From: Dehalobacter alkaniphilus
Lineage (GTDB): Bacteria; Bacillota; Desulfitobacteriia; Desulfitobacteriales; Syntrophobotulaceae
NCBI GenBank assembly: GCA_040500365.1
Contig: CP148031.1
Location: forward strand, 806,001 to 870,000
Length of the DNA stretch: 64,000 nt
Reading direction: 5' to 3'
Shown here piece after piece: positions 58,699 through 64,000 of the stretch; the stretch's first letter is position 1; each line of letters opens with the position of its first letter. A program made the translations under genes and the position numbers. The notes below the pieces were generated by a model, which worked only from the letters and a program-made list of their open reading frames with translations, did no database searches and was not told the DNA's origin.

Positions 58699-60648
58699 AT
58701 GAAAGAAATGATTGCAACAGGTAAAACGTTGGAAGAAATCAGAGAGAAATGGTCTCGGGAATGGGGCTGTGATCCTGAAGAGCTGCAGATAGAAACCATA
58801 GAGAAACCGGGAGTCTTCAGCAGGCTCTATAAGGTAAACGTAATTTTGTCGAATCCGGACAAACAAAATTTTCCACAGGAAGATACCCAGGAGGAAGATA
58901 CCCGGGTCCTCTGGGATCAAGTCAAATATACGATTTATCCCGGATCGCGGGTTCAAAGCATCGTTCCTTATCCGCATGCCGGAAAATTATTTATGCTGGG
59001 CAACGAGATTGGATATGAAATGCCTGTTAATAAAGGCGATACCTTTGAATTCTATCCTTTGGTCCAGCAGGGTGAACTATCGTGGAAAATCTCAGTTGAG
59101 CCGGATGGCAGCAAAGCTGTCGCGAGAGTCAGACATGCCCGTGCGGGTAAATTTGTCCTGGCCAATTCTCTCCCAAATTATTCGCAGCTTGTACTGGAAC
59201 AACATGTTTCCTGGGATGCTTCTCCTGAACCTGATGAGCTGCCAACGGAAGCAAACCTACTGAAAGAAATCAATGACAAAGGAATTGTTTATGGAATAAA
59301 AAGCAATCTTTGGGCGGATTTTATGGTAGTCGATGGTGAAAGCGAAATTGTCATCGCTGAAGCAAACCTGCCGATTCCAACTGTTCAGCCCCAGTTAATC
59401 GACTATGTTGGTGAACCCGTATTTCAGAATGAAGAAAGCAATGAAGAAAAAATTGATTATTTCGCCTGTAAGATTGTCCTTTGCCAGAAGGATGATATTC
59501 TGGCCAGGAAGATCCCGGGTAAAGAAGGGGTCCCCGGTACGAACATTTTCGGAAAAGCCACTCAGGTTGATAAAATCAAAGACTTCATTATTACAATGAA
59601 GAAGAATGTCTATCTGACTGGGAATATGGAAGTTAAAGCCTCCTGTTCCGGTACACCAGTAAGGGTCAATAAAAATACATACTTGGTTGAAAACGCGTTT
59701 ATTCAAAACAAAGATGTTGATCTGAGTACCGGAAGCATCGACTTTCCAGGCGATGTGTTTATCGGGGGCAATGTTGCGGACGGACTGTATATTCATTCCT
59801 CCGGCACAGTCAAAGTACAGGGTTCTATCTCAGGCGCTGATATTAAAGCAGAAACGGGACTGGCAGTAAGAAATAATATTATAGCCAGTAAAATACTTGT
59901 TGGAGAGAAACATGTCTCTAGATCCGAGTTTATCAAAACCATACATGAAGTCAGTGAAGAGCTCACGCTCTGTGTTCATCAGATTGAGCAGCTGCAGGGA
60001 GCATCCACTAATACGAGTGTTGGCCAGCTTTTCAAGGTCATCCTCGAGAAGAATTTCCAGCAGTTGCCCAAAAAAGTTGAAGAGCTGGAGAGACTGCTTA
60101 ACAGCCAGGAAACCGGGTTTGTATCCCAGGAACTTGATCTGGCGATACGTTCGATGAAGCACTTTATGATCGGATTAGGACCGCTTCAGCTCAAAGACAC
60201 GCTTTACCTTAAAAATGCCCTGAAGATTGTAGGCTTATTCATGGCCACCAAAGGACTGGCCGCCTTAGTAAGTGTTCTCTGCGATGTTAGTTATGTCCAA
60301 AATTCTGAAATCAGCTGCGCGGGCGATTTCTTCTGCCACAAAGGCGTGTATAATTCCATTTTGAAAATTGAAGGCGGAATTAAAATCCATGGTGTCTGCC
60401 GTGGTGGCGAAATCAGTTGCTCAGGTGATCTTTACATTTGGGAACTTGGCGGCTCGAATATCAGTGCCACGACAATCAAGGCATCCAAAAACAGCCATAT
60501 CAATATCGAGTTCTGCCACGCCAATATTAAAATTTTCATTGGCAAAGAGCTGATCAAGATTGATGAACCGGCTCAAAAAGTTGATATTTTCAGGGACAAA
60601 GGGAACCTTCAGGTTGGAAAGCTAAGATGGGACGGTAGTACGCGCTAA
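58699..60648 (+). CDS. fapA: FapA family protein (DUF342)
   Basis: A 649-residue FapA/DUF342 protein. The N-terminal region (1-60) is a small alpha/beta domain, the FapA core spans about 170-420 with a right-handed beta-helix-like pattern (LSTGSIDFPGDVFIGGNVAD, then GTVKVQGSISGADIKAET), a helical insert follows (about 425-510), and the C-terminus returns to the polymer-forming type (CSGDLYIWELGGSN). Related Vibrio proteins affect flagellar assembly, but the exact role in clostridia is unknown. AAGGAG fits ATG 58699 better than GTG 58690. Confidence 0.8.
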   Translation: MKEMIATGKTLEEIREKWSREWGCDPEELQIETIEKPGVFSRLYKVNVILSNPDKQNFPQEDTQEEDTRVLWDQVKYTIYPGSRVQSIVPYPHAGKLFMLGNEIGYEMPVNKGDTFEFYPLVQQGELSWKISVEPDGSKAVARVRHARAGKFVLANSLPNYSQLVLEQHVSWDASPEPDELPTEANLLKEINDKGIVYGIKSNLWADFMVVDGESEIVIAEANLPIPTVQPQLIDYVGEPVFQNEESNEEKIDYFACKIVLCQKDDILARKIPGKEGVPGTNIFGKATQVDKIKDFIITMKKNVYLTGNMEVKASCSGTPVRVNKNTYLVENAFIQNKDVDLSTGSIDFPGDVFIGGNVADGLYIHSSGTVKVQGSISGADIKAETGLAVRNNIIASKILVGEKHVSRSEFIKTIHEVSEELTLCVHQIEQLQGASTNTSVGQLFKVILEKNFQQLPKKVEELERLLNSQETGFVSQELDLAIRSMKHFMIGLGPLQLKDTLYLKNALKIVGLFMATKGLAALVSVLCDVSYVQNSEISCAGDFFCHKGVYNSILKIEGGIKIHGVCRGGEISCSGDLYIWELGGSNISATTIKASKNSHINIEFCHANIKIFIGKELIKIDEPAQKVDIFRDKGNLQVGKLRWDGSTR

Positions 60649-61562
60649 CGGGGTCTGGCCAGTAACCGGCTGATATAGGGCAGCAGAGGAAGAACCATAA
60701 GTGAAGACAGGATGTTAAAAATTGTATGACCGTTGGCAATCTGGCGGCTTAGGCTACCTCCAAGGAACCTGATCGTCTCGGTCAGCGGATCCAGAAGCGG
60801 GTAAAACATCAGAACGCCAAAAACGTTAACGAACACATGAAATAACGCAACCCATTGAGCGGATCTTGAGGTAAAAGCTGAGACAATCAAAGCGGTGAAG
60901 CAGGTCCCGATATTGGCTCCGAAAATAAAAGCAAGGGAGGTTGGCAAATCAAGCCAGCCTCTTTCTGTTAAAACCATCACAAGGCCTGCCGTTGCACTTG
61001 AAGAATGCAGGGCCGCCGAGAGAACGGTACCTGCCACAATGCTTTCAAGATAGCTGCTGTTCAGATGGAGCAGCCGTTCCTGGAAATATGAGGTCGAGGC
61101 AAGCGGGATCATCGCGGATTCCAAAACGGAAAGAGAGAAAAACATCAGCCCTAAGCCGGCCAACGCATAGCAAAAGAATTTTATTTTGCCTTTCAGCAGC
61201 CAGAACCCTAGAAATCCGGGCGGGACCAGCCATATGGCGAAATCTTTGAGCGGCAAAGACAAAAGCTGGGGCGTTACCGTGCTGCCAATATTGCTTCCGA
61301 GGATCAGTCCGAGCGTATTTTGAAAGCTTAACAAACCGGCGTCAACAAAGGAAATTGCCATTACGGTCAGCGCTGTGCTCGATTGCAGGATACTCGTCGC
61401 CAGAATGCCACTGATGAATCCTCTCGCGGTGGTTGCGGTGAATCTCTGCAGAACGAGCTGAAAATAAGACCCTGTGAATTTTTCCAGGCCATCTCTAAGA
61501 ATTTTTATTCCTGTCAATAATATCATCAGGCCTAAAAAAGTAAAACAGATAGGGACAAGCAT
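60645..61562 (-). CDS. Short Na/Pi cotransporter family protein
   Basis: A 305-residue member of the NptA/PNaS family. The duplicated signature is present: SILQSSTALTVMAISF near 54-69 and ALHSSSATAGLVMV near 183-196. About eight membrane segments; the PhoU-like C-terminal domain of longer members is absent. It is convergent with the FapA gene and overlaps its end by four bases. Substrate likely phosphate, but related proteins are used for other roles. Confidence 0.82.
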   Translation of the reverse strand: MLVPICFTFLGLMILLTGIKILRDGLEKFTGSYFQLVLQRFTATTARGFISGILATSILQSSTALTVMAISFVDAGLLSFQNTLGLILGSNIGSTVTPQLLSLPLKDFAIWLVPPGFLGFWLLKGKIKFFCYALAGLGLMFFSLSVLESAMIPLASTSYFQERLLHLNSSYLESIVAGTVLSAALHSSSATAGLVMVLTERGWLDLPTSLAFIFGANIGTCFTALIVSAFTSRSAQWVALFHVFVNVFGVLMFYPLLDPLTETIRFLGGSLSRQIANGHTIFNILSSLMVLPLLPYISRLLARPR

Positions 61563-61908
61563 CAGCAGCTCCTTCAGCTTTTCAGAATAAGATTACTCGG
61601 TTAATTCTATTCGCTTGAACCAGCCGCATGTCTGAATTATCAAACGCTAGTACAACTTTCGTTAAATAATTACACAAGGGGCCCTAACAACATGATTTTT
61701 AATTTATATATTTCCGTTAAATAACAAAAAAACTTGCGACCATCTGCCGCAAGTTAAGAAAAGAGAGGAGTGGGGATAAAATTGGAAAACGTGAGACTAA
61801 TATCATTGTGTCCTGTTTTCTAAGAAACTATGCAAAAGTTTTTTTTGCAGGAATTTGGTGCTTTTTATGGAAAATAGATTGCATACATCCATTTTAGGGG
61901 GGGACGTG
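61563..61908. other. Intergenic region between the Na/Pi transporter and tldD
   Basis: About 340 bases without a confident gene. It holds the divergent promoters, two copies of CGTTAAATAA (near 61660 and 61715), a hairpin AACTTGCG/CGCAAGTT (61731-61755) and a possible 13-codon reading frame from TTG 61782 behind GAGGAGTGGGG. None of these can be assigned a function. Confidence 0.5.
61724..61755 (-). terminator. Hairpin with minus-strand T-run
   Basis: AACTTGCG (61731-61738) pairs with CGCAAGTT (61748-61755). Read on the minus strand, the hairpin is followed by at least seven T, the form of a terminator. No minus-strand gene lies just upstream of it, so it may stop antisense reading, or on the plus strand act as a leader hairpin before tldD. 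Confidence 0.5.
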
Positions 61909-63414
61909 TTGAACCCAAGAAAAATCAGAATGGTCGTCGGTAGAACGGCTGGATGCCTGCCGTGTGGATACCTGATCGTCAGAGCCCAGGCCAGACGGGA
62001 AATCAATATTAGATTGAATAATGGAAGGCTTGAAAATATAGCTACCTCAAGTGAAAATGGGATTGGAATTCAGGCCTTTACGGAAAAAGGAGCCTGTGGA
62101 TTTGCTTCCGTAAACCGCATCAGCGATGCAGAGGCTGTCCATACAGCACAAAAAGCGATGGAACTGGCTGAGGAAAACGAGAATACAGGCTGTGAGTTAA
62201 ACCGGGAAATCTTTGGCGCTCCCAAAATTTTCAGTGAGATTCCGAATAAAGCGGTTTATGGTTTTGATTCGTTTACACCGGAAGAACTTGCAGAGTTAGC
62301 GGGAGGAATTCACCGGCAATTGAGAGAAAAAGGGTCTGAAAAGTCGGAAATTTCCTGGCAGACAAATTTCAGGCTAATCGAGGATTTTTGGTGTATTGGC
62401 AGGTCGGATGGGACTCTAGTTTCTTTTTTTATTCCTAGAGCCGTCTTGTCTCATCAGGGAACGGTAAAAGAAGGCGGGCAGGCACAAAGCTTTTCGGTAA
62501 ACAGCAGCGGTGTCGATGCCGGAGTACTGCTGGATGAAAGAAGCAGCGGCGCACTGCTGCATAAAACGATTGACAAAGCAAGATTCGTGCAAAAAGTATG
62601 TACAGCTCCGCTTCTGCCGGTGGGAAGCTATCCCTTGCTCATAGACTATGGGCTTGCTAAGGGATTGGCCCATGAGGCTTTCGGGCATGCGGTGGAATCT
62701 GATTTAATGGAAGAATCGATCCTGGGCGAGGTCGGCAAGCTGAAAACCGGACTTGTTATTGCACGTCCTGATGTCGATATCATTGACGGTCCCCTTGAAG
62801 GGGATTGGGCTTATCAGCCCTATTCGGCCAACGGTCTCTTCCGGGAAACCGTACACGTGGTCCAAAATGGGGTACTTAAACAAGGACTTGGCGACATTTT
62901 TTCGGCCGCCAAAGCCGGCATGCTGGTAACCGGAGCAGGAAGATCAGAATATTTTGGCTCCGTTGCGCTGCCCAGGATGACCAATATCAGATTGGTGACA
63001 GCTACGCATATACCAATACCTACAAGTGACGGTTTGACGGAAGAAATCAGCCGCTTGCGGCGGGGACTTCAAGATGCAGGCCTGCTCGGGGAGGGTTTTC
63101 ATATTTTACTTTTAGGTTATCGGGGAGGGCAGGTCAATACCAGAACCGGAGATTTTGTTTTTCAATGCGATGGGGCGGTAAACCTCGCCGATTCAAAGCT
63201 GCCGGTTTACCGGCCCGGAATTTTTAGCGGGAAAATCCTTTCTGTGTTAGATTCTGTCAAATTAAGCCTTGGAGAAGCACGCTACGATGCCATCGGAACC
63301 TGCGGCAAAGCCGGTCAAATGGTTCCGTCCAGCGGCGGAGGAAGTGGTTACATTCTTTTGGACAAAAACGAGAATGTCAAGTTGGGAGGGGATACTGTTG
63401 AGCAGCCTGCTTGA
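61909..63414 (+). CDS. tldD: TldD family metalloprotease subunit
   Basis: TldD works with TldE/PmbA as a metalloprotease of unfolded peptides (about 501 residues). The zinc motif HEAFGHAVE (near 256-264) is intact, and GAGRSEYFGSVALPRMTNIR near 345-364 is the family block. The start is uncertain: TTG 61909 has AGGGGGGG (61896-61903) at good spacing, whereas ATG 61867 gives a longer N-terminus with a weak site. tldE follows with overlap. Confidence 0.88.
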   Translation: MNPRKIRMVVGRTAGCLPCGYLIVRAQARREINIRLNNGRLENIATSSENGIGIQAFTEKGACGFASVNRISDAEAVHTAQKAMELAEENENTGCELNREIFGAPKIFSEIPNKAVYGFDSFTPEELAELAGGIHRQLREKGSEKSEISWQTNFRLIEDFWCIGRSDGTLVSFFIPRAVLSHQGTVKEGGQAQSFSVNSSGVDAGVLLDERSSGALLHKTIDKARFVQKVCTAPLLPVGSYPLLIDYGLAKGLAHEAFGHAVESDLMEESILGEVGKLKTGLVIARPDVDIIDGPLEGDWAYQPYSANGLFRETVHVVQNGVLKQGLGDIFSAAKAGMLVTGAGRSEYFGSVALPRMTNIRLVTATHIPIPTSDGLTEEISRLRRGLQDAGLLGEGFHILLLGYRGGQVNTRTGDFVFQCDGAVNLADSKLPVYRPGIFSGKILSVLDSVKLSLGEARYDAIGTCGKAGQMVPSSGGGSGYILLDKNENVKLGGDTVEQPA

Positions 63415-64000
63415 TCAAATTCTTGATGTTCTCCGGAAAGCGCAGGCTGGCAAGCATATGGCCGGCGGTTTAAGGATCCTGGATTGGAGAATTACCTGTT
63501 CTCAGACCCAGATGATAACGCTGGGGATTAAGAACAATGCCACTGGCGGTGTTTATTCTCCGCCGGCGTTAAAAGATTCGGAAAAAGCAGAGATTTATCT
63601 TATCTGGGAAGACGGAAAATGCAGCCGCTCCGTCGTTCAGAATCCGCCTCCGGGTCGGAAAGATCACTGGCAAACGGAATTAAACGGTTGGCGGGCAGCA
63701 GCCTTTGAAGACAAGTATGCAGCAAAAATTCCCGAACCTTCGGAGCTTCCAGATGTCGGGATTGCCGAACAGAAGCTTCATGATATTGTCTGCCGAGACC
63801 ACAGCTGTTTATTTGAACAGCAGGGAAGGATCAGGGCGGATGAACCTGTCGAAGCTTTAAAAAACGGACAAATCATGGCAATTTGGGGAAAAAGCAATAT
63901 CCTGACATCGACAGGGGTCCAGGTCGCTTTTGAGGAGAGCCGATACGCCGTATCTTGGTCCTTTGACAGTATCGTTGCTGAAGGGTTTGCGGAAAGGCGC
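63398..64000 (+). CDS. pmbA: TldE/PmbA family protein (start only, runs off the window)
   Basis: An open frame from TTG 63398, behind GGGAGGGG (63384-63391), runs without a stop to the right edge (201 codons seen). It overlaps tldD by 17 bases, the usual tldD-tldE coupling. Visible text such as SSLLDQILDVLRKAQAGKHM and ILTSTGVQVAFEES resembles the N-terminal half of PmbA/TldE, which lacks the zinc motif. Partial gene, so the call rests mainly on the partnership with tldD. Confidence 0.75.
   Translation, partial: MSSLLDQILDVLRKAQAGKHMAGGLRILDWRITCSQTQMITLGIKNNATGGVYSPPALKDSEKAEIYLIWEDGKCSRSVVQNPPPGRKDHWQTELNGWRAAAFEDKYAAKIPEPSELPDVGIAEQKLHDIVCRDHSCLFEQQGRIRADEPVEALKNGQIMAIWGKSNILTSTGVQVAFEESRYAVSWSFDSIVAEGFAERR

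Overview
The window reads as a chromosome segment of an anaerobic, motile, selenium-using Firmicute of class Clostridia. The peritrichous-type flagellar/chemotaxis gene order, purine-rich Shine-Dalgarno sites, frequent TTG/GTG starts, a CheC/CheD/FliY adaptation set, a MecA-type adaptor and a selenocysteine-containing SelD are all consistent with the Desulfitobacterium/Dehalobacter group (Peptococcaceae in the broad sense). That placement is inference from gene content; no rRNA is present.

Region 1 (about 1-15.2 kb, + strand) is a nucleotide-sugar and glycan modification cluster. It holds CDP-glucose synthesis (rfbF), CDP-glucose 4,6-dehydratase (rfbG), two further sugar epimerases/reductases, a split transketolase (N and C halves), a separate acetolactate-synthase-like ThDP enzyme, three FkbM methyltransferases (two with an extra N-terminal Rossmann-like domain), an FAD oxidoreductase, an aldo/keto reductase and a large GT2 protein with a C-terminal methyltransferase-like domain. 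Its position upstream of the flagellins suggests that it builds a branched CDP-sugar for a flagellin or surface glycan.

Region 2 (15.2-18.2 kb) is an insertion-sequence graveyard: a decayed DDE transposase, a 5' stub of an IS1182-type transposase and a truncated IS30-type transposase. It is followed by an AT-rich gene for a secreted fibronectin-III protein.

Region 3 (18.2-52.7 kb) is the flagellar/chemotaxis locus. Two nearly identical tandem flagellins have a conserved leader that looks like a two-site CsrA target. Then come flaG-fliD-fliS and a small unknown gene, and a long co-directional run: cheA-cheW-cheB-flgC-fliE-fliF-fliG-fliH-fliI-fliJ-flbD-fliL-fliM-fliY-cheY-fliO-fliP-fliQ-fliR-flhB, a 530-base non-coding stretch with two inverted copies of a structured repeat, then flhA-flhF-flhG-pilZ-cheC-cheD-(membrane protein)-sigma28. 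A terminator follows sigma28, then a consensus sigma28 promoter, then fliK-flgD-flgE-flgF-flgB-flgG-cheW. motAB, flgKLM, csrA, fliW, cheR and mcp genes are not in the window.

Region 4 (52.8-64 kb) is mixed: a 36-residue rubredoxin-like protein, a membrane protein, a MecA-type adaptor, a small divergent zinc-finger protein, selA and selD (with an in-frame UGA and a hairpin just downstream), an LCP-family cell-wall ligase, a FapA/DUF342 polymer-like protein, a convergent short Na/Pi cotransporter, and a tldD gene with the start of its tldE/pmbA partner running off the right edge.

The less ordinary items are the paired structured repeats between flhB and flhA, the CsrA-like flagellin leaders, the sigma28 promoter immediately behind the sigma28 gene that drives hook and rod genes, and the sugar cluster with two different ThDP carbon-carbon bond-forming systems.
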